A DNA stretch of 64,000 nt from Karstenula rhodostoma CBS 690.94 (Eukaryota > Ascomycota > Dothideomycetes > Pleosporales > Didymosphaeriaceae): assembly GCA_010093485.1 (NCBI GenBank), contig MU001501.1, forward strand, positions 575,052 through 639,051, given 5' to 3'. This document shows positions 36,410-47,900 of the stretch, in pieces. The position numbers were made by a program, and so were the translations under genes. A model generated the notes under the pieces. It did not search any database. It saw nothing but the letters and a program-made list of their open reading frames with translations, and was not told the DNA's origin. The number at the start of each line of letters is the position of its first letter. Position 1 is the first letter of the stretch.

Positions 36410-38151
36410 ATGCCTCTCATCCCCTTCACCCCCTCCCCCTCGGACGCCTCCACAACAACCATCAACGGCGTGCCCTTCAGCATCCCCGCGCTCACCACGC
36501 ACCACTACGCCCTCTACACCAACAACACCATCTCCAACGGCTCAGAGTGCTACCTCGCCTTCGACGGGTTCAGGCCCCGCATGCTGGACAACGGGACCTG
36601 GATTCACGCTACGAGCTGTTATATCCCGTATTTTGGCATTTCGACACGGGGGGTTACGAGTATTGTGTTTGGTGGGTTGTTTGGGTTGGGCGTGTTGTTT
36701 ACGCTGATGAATTTGAAGAGGTGAGTTAGTGAGGTTGGGATGCTAGGTGCTGGGGTGGAGGGCTGCGTGTTTTGTGGTACCCCCGGGGTGGCTATCACGG
36801 ACCTGGACTTTTGGCCTGGATGCTACGGTACTGGGGCAAAGGTCTGCGTGCGTTGTGTTACCCCCGGAGTAGCTATCAATGACCCCGGACTTCTGGCCTG
36901 GTATCGCATACCACGTACCTACCCTCACCTTTGTGGCCTGTACTGATATATATAGACACGGCGCGCAGTATCTCCGCGAAGACAAGAGATTCAGATTGGT
37001 GGGGAGGAGGTGGCAGTGGTACTGGATGCTTTTCGTCTCTGCGTGTGCGATGGTCAGCCTGTTCACCGGCGTGGACGTCGACCGCTACTACCTCCAACAG
37101 ATGCCCATCATGCTGCAGTGTTTCTTCTTCACGCTGATGGTGCCAGGAAGTCTAGCCATGGTATGGGAGGGCGTGCGGCACTGGGGCAGCTGGCAGGAGC
37201 GCCAACTCGTCGACGCAGATCCCTACGGGATGCCGCCGGACGCCCGCAGGACCCGCATCCAGTTCTACTCCCCGCTCCTCTTCTACCTCCTCGCCTGGCT
37301 GACCTTCTTCCTCACCATCCCAAAACCCTGGTCCCCCATCCAGAAACAAAACTCCCCCGAGCAAACCCGCGCCATCGCCATGCCCGCCGCAACAGACACG
37401 CGCAACAAAGCCGGCGCCCTCGTCGCCGCCCTCGCCTGCCTCACCATCGCCGCCTCCCTATCCCACACCCTGCACATCTACAAACCCCACACCCACACCC
37501 CCGCAGTCCCCATACACCTCCTCCTCAACCTCGCCCTCCTCGCCCTCCGCACCGCCTACGCCATCGTCTCCTCCTTCGCCTGGTCCCTCTCCCTCTCCAA
37601 CCACGCCGTCCCCATCGCCTACCCCATCGCTCTGGGCTACGCGCCCCCGCTCCTCATCATCCTCGCCGCCAATGCCGCCGCCTTCCGCGTGGAGAATGAA
37701 GACAAGCAGCTCATCGCGCAGCGCGTCGCGCGGGGCCGCGTGCACGACGCGGAGCTGCATCTTGTGAAGAAGCCGAGCTGGTGGGGGAGGAACGCGGCGG
37801 CGCGGTTTGCGGGGGAGGGGGAGAGGTTGAGGGGGATGGCGGGGGAGGTTGGCGGGGGGAGGCTATCGGCGAGGGGGATGGCGGGGGNNNNNNNNNNNNN
37901 NNNNNNNNNNNNNNNNNNNNNNNNNNNNNNNNNNNNNNNNNNNNNNNNNNNNNNNNNNNNNNNNNNNNNNNNNNNNNNTGCGGGATGCGTTTCGGGACGA
38001 GAGTCCGGAGGGGGAGGGTGCGGGGATGCTGCTGGGGAGAGCGTCGTCGGTGGCACGCAGAGGGTCGAGTGCGCGGAGGGAGGGGGGCTTTACGTCGCAG
38101 GCCGCGGGACCCTCGCCGCAGCAGAAGATCAGGAGTATGTTGGATGTTTGA
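36410..38151 (+). CDS. DUF2434 multipass membrane protein, interrupted by an assembly gap
   Basis: Exon 1 is 36410-36720 and exon 2 starts at 36956; the coding sequence then enters the run of N at 37888-37978 and ends at the TGA before 38,152. The N-terminal part (GVPFSIPALTTHHYALYTNN, then SECYLAFD and YIPYFGISTRG) and the RFRLVGRRWQWYWMLFVSA / TGVDVDRYYLQQ / VRHWGSWQERQ motifs match fungal DUF2434 proteins, whose function is unknown. Several membrane spans are visible before and after a Gln/Pro loop (KPWSPIQKQNSPEQTRA). The tail is highly charged and Gly-rich. The frame entering the gap differs from the plausible frame leaving it (RDAFRDESPEGEG ... QQKIRSMLDV), so the gap length is not exact. 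The 235-nt intron is unusually long and contains a duplication. Confidence 0.82.
36741..36905 (+). repeat. 81-bp direct duplication inside the DUF2434 intron
   Basis: Two diverged copies begin near 36,741 and 36,821. Shared phrases include TGCTA-GGT-CTGGGG, TCTGCGTG, TACCCCCGG, GTAGCTATCA and CTTTTGGCCTGG/CTTCTGGCCTGG. The duplication explains why this intron is about four times the usual size in this window. Confidence 0.75.
37888..37978. other. assembly gap (91 N)
   Basis: The run of N falls in very G-rich coding sequence of the DUF2434 gene. Flanking GGGGGAGGGGGAG-type runs on both sides suggest a hard-to-sequence G tract. Confidence 0.98.
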
Positions 38152-38703
38152 TAGGATAGTCGTTACGGATTCTGGGGTATAGAGGGAATGGGCGTCTGAG
38201 CATTATACGTGGCCGAAGCCTGAGCGGAAAGCAGCGCAGAGCATGGCGTCGTTGCGGAAGGAGAGATGACATCAATACACCACTGCACGGACTTGGGCTT
38301 TGCCGGGTCGGGTTATTGCAATACGATTCTCAGCACATTTTTCTACATTGCCTAGAATATCCTGCACGCTCCAAAAGAACTGGCTACGGTATATGAGAGA
38401 AGAATATGTATGATACTTCCGATAAGATGCCCTTGCCCATAACTCGGACCAGCCTCAGTGTTGGATTCCAATGGAAAGCTCTGTCCACATACACTACACC
38501 AGGGCACACATTCACAACTACGAAAAAAAGGTTAGACTTGGAATAACAACGATGAGCCTGGTGGAATCAACATACTCGATGCGCCTCAACTCATGTATGA
38601 TAAAACTGGGTCTCGGGCTCTATCTGCAGACCTGGCGTGGTCTTCCCTGGTTGTTATGTGCAACAGACAGCAAAAAAGTGCGCCCCATGCCGAGATCTGA
38701 AGG
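38152..38703. other. convergent 3' intergenic region
   Basis: The DUF2434 gene (+) and the proline-rich gene (-) end toward each other here. No further coding frame, RNA gene or repeat is supported. Confidence 0.4.
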
Positions 38704-39649
38704 TTAGTCTGCCTTTGATGGAGTAGCGCCCAGAATGACCTCCTTCTTCACGCTGAGACGCCCACTGCGACGAAGACCGGAAGGTTCTTGCCCTGGCTTG
38801 CCCTTAGACCTGTTCTCCTCCGAACGTGCCAGCGTCGCCGAGGCCGCCTTGTCCATGAGTTGTTGTCGTAGAAACGTTTGGATGTACTCGCGTGCCAGTT
38901 CCCGAGCGAGCTTGCGCGCGAGGTTTGGACTCGACTCTTTCTTCTCGGCGGGTTGGGTTGTTGTATCCGAGGACTCCGTCTGCTCAAGCTTGATCCGCTT
39001 GGGTGGCTGGTCATTCTTCTGTTCAAGATGTTGATGTTCGTCAAATTTCGCACGTGGCTCTCGATCGGCGACAGATGGTGAGCGTGATTTCCTCTTAGCA
39101 CTGGTCGGCTGGTCGGCTTGTGGGGTTATGGCTAGATGGGCTTGTTCGTGAACTTGTTCCTGAGGAGGGACGTGGGCGTGGATATGAGCGGGAACGTGCA
39201 CTTGGGGATGAGCTGGCTGGTAAGGCGGACCCACAGCCGGCGGGTATCCATACATACGCGGAACGTGTGGAGGATAAGGCCATATGTAAGGCGAAACAGG
39301 CGGAGGGAAGGGTGAGTACGGAACGGTATACGGCATCCAGCTGCCGTAACTACCGTATCCGTATGGAGTTCGGTAAAAGCTGGGAGGATAGGGGTGACCA
39401 GGTTGCGATTGCAACTGAGCATGCACCGGGAGGAGGACGGGGCCCTGTGGTAGATGATGCGCGGGGGCAGACATAGGACGATGATACTGTGGAACTCGGG
39501 CATCTTCACCAGGCGCTATGACTGGAATTGGTCGATATGCTGGTGGGTTAACATGGTTCAAAATTGTCTATATATAGGTGTATGGACACACTTACTACCA
39601 ACATCCTCGTCGCCTTGGGTGTTTTGCTTGCTAGGGGTGGCAGTGGCAT
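38704..39649 (-). CDS. proline-rich basic protein, function unknown
   Basis: The main exon 39539-38704 is secure. It encodes a Pro/Tyr/His-rich first half (PYGYGSYGSWMPY, PPVSPYIWPYPPHVPRMY, HPQVHVPAHIHAHVPP). Then come a basic bipartite-like cluster (KRKSRSPS ... PPKRIKLEQ), a helix (NLARKLARELAREYIQTFLR) and a basic C-terminus (SGLRRSGRLSVKKEV). The composition suggests a nuclear protein. The 5' end is uncertain. An intron ending CACCAG at 39540 is clear. The ATG at 39649 connects in frame only if the donor is GTGTGT at about 39,591; the stronger GTAAGT at 39,595 gives a different phase and would need a further upstream exon. I do not recognise a family. Confidence 0.55.
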
Positions 39650-40375
39650 GAACCCGGCCTGTGGATTGTCCAACCATGCTAGGTGGGTACACGGTGGCCG
39701 CGGGATAGAGAATTATGCACAGAAACGGGAGCGGTCGGTAAACGACACAAGGGGCGACCTACAGGACGAATAGCTCAGCTTGATCAAGGAGAGGCGCTTT
39801 GAAGCAAGAAAACGCGGGTCCAGAACGAGTCGAAGTGGTGGGTTGGGAAGCCGCGACGTTGAGGCCCGAAGGCAGGCGCGACCGACCTATGAGCGGTTTT
39901 CTGATTGTTGACTCGAACTACAAAGTAGTGTCCCGTAAAATGATAGACAAACATGGACTGCCGTCCAAAAGTGATACAAAAGGAGACGTATGAGCATGCA
40001 TGGAATGCAACCTGCTAACATGAGAGGGCGTAACTGGCGCAGCAGCAGCATTGTCACAGTCGTATGGTAGGTATACGCTCGGATTGTAGGTCACCACATG
40101 GGCGTTTCCGAGTATCTTGCGCTTTCAAGAAAAGAGATGCCACCGAAGTGCCTTCCACGCTGGATTTGTGCATCTGGTGCCCATGCGAAAACGACTCCAA
40201 GTTTGCGCCCCATCCATCTTTGCGATGTCGATTAGAATAATGCGAGGACAGAGGGCAATGAAAGCTGGTTGAAGCATATACAAGGCGAAGATAGCTAGAT
40301 ATATATAGAAGTACATCATAGGAATGTGGTCGGGTCAGATAAACGACGAAAATCGAACAAAGAAGACTCTTACGC
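39650..40375. other. upstream region reaching the edge of AT block 2
   Basis: GC-balanced sequence with no supported gene. At 40,259-40,325 it holds a lone copy of the 67-bp repeat that forms a tandem array at the other end of AT block 2. Confidence 0.45.
40259..40325 (+). repeat. lone 67-bp repeat copy on the left flank of AT block 2
   Basis: AAAGCTGGTTGAAGCATATA, then AAGGCGAAGATAGCTAGATA, matches the tandem unit at 53,720-54,500 in the same orientation. It keeps CpA and TpG dinucleotides in its left part and looks RIPed in its right part. Confidence 0.8.
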
Positions 40376-43300
40376 TCTTATTATATACCTAGAAGTTCAG
40401 TCTATTCGCACTAAAAGAGCGCTAGTTATTCTTAGTATAAGTTATTAAATTAGTATTAAGGTAGAGTATATAAAGTATAGTTATACTAGTTATACTAGTA
40501 CTTATAATAGAACTAACTAATTCTATATACTTTAGGGTTTATAGTAAAGTTAATATATTTAAGCTTTTAGATCTTCCTCTACTTATTATATCTATTATTA
40601 GGGCTTTTTACTTACTTCTTATTACCTATAATACTACTATTTAGATTCTAAGTATAGCTTTATTATATTAAATTTTTACCTTCTTTTTATCCTAAAGTAC
40701 TAAATAAAAGTAGTTCTAGAAGACTTTAAACTATTTATTTATTTATAATTTACTAAGTATCTTATTATATACTATCTTATAAGTATTTATTTAAGGGGTA
40801 TAACTAAATAATATTAAATCTTTATAAGCCTTATAAAGGGTATATTATACTATTTTACCCTATATACTAATCTATAATCCTTATAGTTAAAGCTTAATTA
40901 TTATAATATTCTTAGGTATTTATTATTAGTAATTTACTACTATCTACTTATACTATTCTACTATACTTTTAAACTAGACTATTATAGCCTACTTTTACTT
41001 TATTATAGCTATAGATATATATATAGTATATTAAAAATAGGTAGTATTATAAGGATTATATAGTATAAAAAAAAATATTAGTTTATTATTATTACCCTAT
41101 ATTATAGAGTTACTTAGTATAAAAAAGAAAGTTTAGTTTATTATTATTACCCTATATTAGTTATTATATAACCTTAACTTAATAACCTAACCTATTTTAA
41201 ACTAGTATAGTTACCCTCTCTTACTAATAAATAATACTACTATTTACTACTACTACTTTTACTATAAATTATTTTATTATATAGTATAATTCTATATTAT
41301 TACTAAATTACCCTTATTTATATTCCTTTCTATTTATATTATAGGTATATTTATATTTCTATATTATACTATTTATACTAGATTTAACTACTAAGTAGTA
41401 TAATAAATTACTATAATTTCTAATATTCCTATTTTATTTTATAGTTATTTTTATACTATTAGGCTATATTTTATTTATAAGGTTCTCTTATTAAATACTA
41501 TAATAAATTACTATATTTTATAAGGTTAATTTTTTAATACTAGCTATTATAATATTTAGTATATCTATATATTTATACTAAATATATATATAATAGTATT
41601 TTATCTATTAAGAGAGTATAAAAGTAGTAGTCTTTTATATATTTTTATTATAAGAGGGTATATAGTATAAAGACTCTATATTATAAATTATAATAAGAAG
41701 TAAAATTTTATATTCTTATTATTAGCCTTCTATATATTAGTATCCCTATTTTAATATTACTATATTATTTATATTACTAGTCTAGATAGTCTTTTTAATC
41801 TAATATATATACTATATAATTACTATATCTAAGATAGTTATTAGTATACTATAGTATATATAAATATAGAAAGTATACTATATATATCTTTATTTTTATT
41901 AACTACTATAATTAGCTATATAGTCTAACTAAGCTCTTTTAGTATATAAGTCTAGTTAGTAATAAAACTCTATATTTCTAGTAGAATAAAAATATTCTCT
42001 ACTATACTCTAGAACTATTATCTTAATTTTACTACTTTATTAAATAGCTTATAGCTATATATCTTTATTACTTTCTATATTTTAATTTAGAATATACTAT
42101 ACTCTATACTTTTATAAGTAAATTTACTAATTTAATCTTTCTTATAAAGAATAAGCTTTATATTATCTATAGACTAAATTAGATTTCTAGTATATAGCTA
42201 AATAATAGAATTAGTAAGCTATTAGCTATAGCTATTATATATTATAATAAAGATTTTATTAAATTAGAAGGGCTAGTTTTTTCTAAGTAATACTTATATA
42301 TCCTTTTTTATATACTAATACTTAAATATATACTCTTTAGTTCTATATATACTATTAATTACTAATTATTTCTAAAATAGTAAGTAAATATATTTTAGTA
42401 TTATTATAGAGTTTTTATAGGCCTAATCCTCTTATTACCTTAAAAGGACTATCTACTATAGATAGTTAAAAACTTCTAGTAGAATCTTTAACTCTTATAA
42501 AATAATATTCTTTTTTATTTATTCTATTTTATTATATATTTTACTCTTTACTATTATAATAGTTACTAATTTATCTAAACCTTTTAAATAGAAGAGTATA
42601 TCTAGGTATAAGCCTATTATCTCCCTAATTATAATAAATATAGGGTTAAATATAGATATATTATAATTAAAAACTCTAGTAAGTATATTAAGGGTTACCT
42701 TACTACTATACTCTATAATAAAATTATAAAATATACTAATATAAACTAAGTCTAATAAGATAATACTTATTAGTATTATAAGTATAAGTACTATAGTTAT
42801 AATAGCTAATATTAGTTAGTTACCTCTTTATTTATTTATTTAGAATCCTTACTTTACTAAGTTAAGTTTATTTAATTACTATCTTTCCCTAGAACTAGTT
42901 ATTAAGATCTATTAAAAGCTATTAATTATAGCTAGATACTAGTTAATTTTATATTATAATTCTTATTATTTTATTCTATTATTAATATAATACTAAGCTC
43001 CTATACTTAGTATTTTATAACTAAATATACTATATACCTCTAATACTCTATTTTTAAATATTAACTATATATAGCTATTATCCTTATTTTTTATCTTTTA
43101 TCCTTTACCCTTTATATATTACCCTATAGGCTCTACACTTAGAACTTAGGATAGGACTTAGGACTCCTTTACCTCTACCCTTACCTATATATCTACTATA
43201 CTATATAGGACCTCTTATATCTAGTAAATACTTATCTTACCTATTATTTCTACTATAAACTTCTTATCCTCTTTAGTTATCTTTTTTTTATTATAATAGG

Positions 43301-43981
43301 CTTTAATCTTCTATAGCTTTTATTATATATATACTAGGTACTACTACTATATTATTACCCTCTTTAGTTCTATAATAGCTAACTAAGCTATATAATTTAA
43401 TTTAAATACTTTATTAATATCTATATACGCTAGGTTCTTATTAACTTTAATTTTAACTTTAACTTTATTATAGATCTTTTAGGTATCCTTATTATTACTA
43501 TTATACTAGGATTTAATTATAGAATAGATATATTTAGAGTATTACTAAATATTCTAGGTAGCTTTATTATTATTTAAAGGTATAGTAAGGAATACCTATA
43601 TAGTCTTATTATTATTATTATTATTATTAGCCTTAGTTAAATTAATTCTAAGAACTAGGTATTATATTAGTATACCTATACTATATAAGTATAATATTAT
43701 ATTATTAAATAGGATTTATAGTATATTAATAATAGCTATTTTAATTATATTCTCTTTTTATATATACTATTAATAACTAATAGAGTATAGAATAGAGGGA
43801 GTAATATAGATAGTAATACCTACCTATATATACTTTTCTTTAGTCTTAATAAGAACTATCCTTTTTATTTATTAATAACTCTCTATTATTAGAATTCTTA
43901 TATATTAGTAGGTATATACTAAGCCTATTTTAGTTAGCTTAGTACTATACCCTTTTTAGTTAGCCTATATATAGATACTAG

Positions 43982-44100
43982 GTATACTTTAGCTACTTTT
44001 TTAGTCCCCCTTTATTTATATATTAGTAAAGTATAACGCGTCTTTTTATCCCCCCTACTTTATTAAGTTACCCTACCTTATAGTAAATCTCTATAATATA
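43982..44100 (+). repeat. left copy of a direct repeat, possible LTR
   Basis: Begins TATACTTTAGCTACTTTTTT and ends AGTAAATCTCTATAATATA. It is highly similar to 53,327-53,447 in the same orientation. It contains TATTAGTAAAGTATAACGCG where the right copy has lost the CpGs. Confidence 0.65.
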
Positions 44101-44630
44101 GTTATAATTTATTAAAATAATTATAAAGTAGTAAAGAAGGTATAGATTATTATAAGTAGAGAGGAAAAAAGTAATAGTTTTAGTTAAGTATAATAATTAT
44201 AGATTATAATAGATAGTAGATATATTTATATATAATAAATAGTTATTATATATCTATATACTATATATTACTAAAGTAGCTTACTTACTATACTTTATTA
44301 TATATACTACTAAGCTAGTTATAATAAATTAATATAATTTATAGTAAATATTACTATACCTATTATATATCTTACTAAAGTAAAGACTAACTTACTAATA
44401 TAAGGGTATAAATATATACCTATAAGTAATATCTTAATAAGATATTTTAAATAATAGTTATAATATTTATTATTATACCTCTTCTACTAGAAGAAGTATT
44501 TATTTTTACTATTAAGATTAATATTTATATAACTACTAAAGTTACTATTAATATAGCTACTAGGTATACTATTATTAAACTAGTAGTAATTATAAAATTC
44601 TAGTAAAAAAAAACCCTATAACTTTTCTAT

Positions 44631-44940
44631 TACTAAGAAATTCTACTCTCTTTCCCCCTAAAAATTCTTCTATTTCCTTTTACTTTTTAGAGAGAATTTT
44701 AGATTACCTCTTTTCTATCTACCTTATACTAGCCCTATATCTTTAAATACTTTTATAAAATATATAAAAGTTCTTTAATACTAACTAGTTAGTATTAAAG
44801 AACCTCTATATATTTTATAAAAGTATTTAAAGATATAGGGCTAGTATAAGGTAGATAAAAAAGAGATAATCTAAAATCCTCTCTAAAAAATAAAGGGAAA
44901 TAAAAGAACTTCTAGAGGGAAAAGATAGAATTTCTTAGTA
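44631..44940. repeat. 310-bp near-perfect palindrome in AT block 2
   Basis: The left arm starts TACTAAGAAATTCTA and the right arm ends TAGAATTTCTTAGTA. The arms are about 155 nt each and meet at ACTAACTAGTTAGT near 44,785. Segments such as TATCTACCTTATACTAGCCC are exactly mirrored. A few arm mismatches are of the C/T type expected from RIP acting on one arm. Confidence 0.8.
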
Positions 44941-47900
44941 GGAAAATCTCTATTATATATTATAGTAGCCCTAGATAAGGGGAGTAAATAGAACTTATTT
45001 TTATTAAAAAATATAAATATTTAGGTCTAAAAGATAGGTTTTTATATTTATTCTATAATAATAAAAATAAGAGTAATAATAAGGCTAATAGTAAAAATAA
45101 TACTAATTAGAATACTAGAAGTAATAATAAAAATAATAATAAAATTACTAGTAATAATAAGATCTTCTCTAAGACTAATAGGGGTATTAAATATTATAGT
45201 AATTTATAATAACTTACTATAAGTTAGTATAACTAAATATATAGCTAGTCTACTATATACTATTAAAAATAGTATAGTTAAATAATTACTAGAAGGCTAG
45301 TATACTACTATTATATACTAATACTATACTATTATATAAAAGATATAGTATAACTTAATACTAAAAAGGCCCTTATTAAGAGCTTAGTAAAAAAAACACT
45401 TTAATAATCTCTATTATAGAGAATTATTAATAATTAATTCTATAGTAATTTACTATAATCTTATTTATTAAGAATACCCTTATATCTAACCTTAGAGTTA
45501 AAGTTAAAATTAAATTCTATCCTTAATTTCCCCTATACTCTTAGTAAGGTCTTATTATTAAAATATAAACTATCTACTATATACTAAAAATACTTTTTTA
45601 TAAAGTAATTATAATAACTCTTACTAATTACTATTTTTAAGAAATTTCTAAAGTAATATATAGTAATATCTATAATACTAAAAAACTTATTAGAATAAAG
45701 CTTTATATATAATTTAATAACCTTAATTTACTATAATAGATATTTAGCTTAATTAGCTTATAAAAGTTTATAAAATATTATATTTAACTAGTTATAAAGT
45801 ATATACTATATAGGTTTTATATCCCTATATATTTTAAATAACGCGTAAAAAAAATTAAGATTTTACTAAGAAATTTCCTAATTTTTAAGTATAATAGATA
45901 TAGACTTAGTATATATAATATTACTATATAAATAAATTAAATATATTAAAAATAGTATATAAATTACTATAGTTTATAATAAGTAATTATATACTATATT
46001 TTATATTTATTTAGTATATATTAGAGTATTTTATATAAATATAGATTTTATCTTTAGCCTCTAGTATATATATAGCTAGATATTAAAGAGCTAGTCTAGA
46101 TTAAATATATATTACTTATAATATATAAAGGCTAGAAGATAGATTATAGGTTATTAGTAATAAATATAGTAAAATATTCTAATAAGCTATAGTATTAGTA
46201 TAATTATAAAACCTATATAGCTAGGTCTATACTATTTATATCTAATATAAACTAAGTAAATAACCTATTAAATATAGGCCTATATAATAATAATATAGAC
46301 TATAATAGTAAAAATAATAATAGTAAAATATATATTAAAGGTAATAATAATAAAATAAATACTAAAGCTAGTAGTAATACTAAAGACTATAATATATAGA
46401 GTTTTAATATAATATTAGTATATAGGTATTATAAAAATATTAACTATATTACTAGTAATTATTAATAAATAACTTTAATATTCTTATATATAGTAAGTAC
46501 TTTAGTTATAAGTAGTTATTAGACCTTTAAAAATATTACTAATTAGTAAGTAGGTACCCCTATATATAGATTATTCTATTAGTTATAATAAAGGTATTAC
46601 CTCCTAGTATATATACTAGTATATAGTATACTAATAGTAAATTATAGTAATAACCTATATATACTATTTAAAGATAAAATAAGTTATATATTTATTAAGT
46701 AGTTATATAATATCTAGTATATTAAAGGAGATATTAACCTTTTATTTATAGATAAGTATTTATTAAACTTTTTATCTAATATATAGTTTTAAAATACTAA
46801 ATAGTAGTATATACTTCTAGATAATATTAAAATAAGTACTACTAACTATAATTAGAAAGAATACTTTATATACCTACCTATCTAGAATAAGATACTTAAT
46901 AAAGTCTAAACTAAAGGAATAGAGTAACTCCTTTTATAAAATATACTTAGGGTAATAGAATTTTAGATTAGATTTAAGCTATTTAAAGAATACTTAATAT
47001 ATACCTTAGAGTAAATACTAAAGAATATAACTAATAATAATAATTTCTACTATAAAATAAGAATATATATAGACTTATAAAACTCTAACTAGTAGTAAAA
47101 TATATAAATATAACTACCTAATAACTCTACTATTATACCTATTATAATTAGAGTTAATAAGATATAACTTAGTAATTATTAGAATAACTAAATAGTATAG
47201 CTAGTATATATATTAATAGATAATCTAGATATATATATCTAATAGTTAAAAAAGGTCCTAGATAATATCCTTACTACTATATTACTAATTATTAAGTAGT
47301 ATAATAGAGATATTATTATAAATATATATTATAAAGTAATAGTAAAATTATTAAATTATAAGTACTATTAGCTAGTTATATAATACTATCTAATATCTAT
47401 TTATATAGTTATTAAATATATTAGCTAGATAGGTATATATATAAAATATATAGATAGAGTAGAAAAAATATACTATCTAATTATTTATAGGATTATAGTA
47501 GACTATAAAGAATAGGTAATAATAATAGAGATAAAAATAAAATAATACTATATAGTATATTAAATATTACTAGAAATATAAAATATAATAATATATACCT
47601 ACTATATAGATAAAATATCTATAGAGTATATACTATATTACTTTTATAAGAGTACTATTAATATAATATAGAGAATAAAATAGAATAGTATATAAAGTTT
47701 ATATCTAAAGTATATATACTAGATTAAAAACTTTATATAGGGGTTTCTATTTATTAATATATATATTACTCTTATACTAAATCTACTTTATTAACTTTAT
47801 AAAGGACTTATAAAGTATATAATTAACTAGCTATCTAGTTTAGTTAACTTAATTTATAGTAACTTAAAGGTAAAATATAAAACCTCTAGTATAAGTTAAA

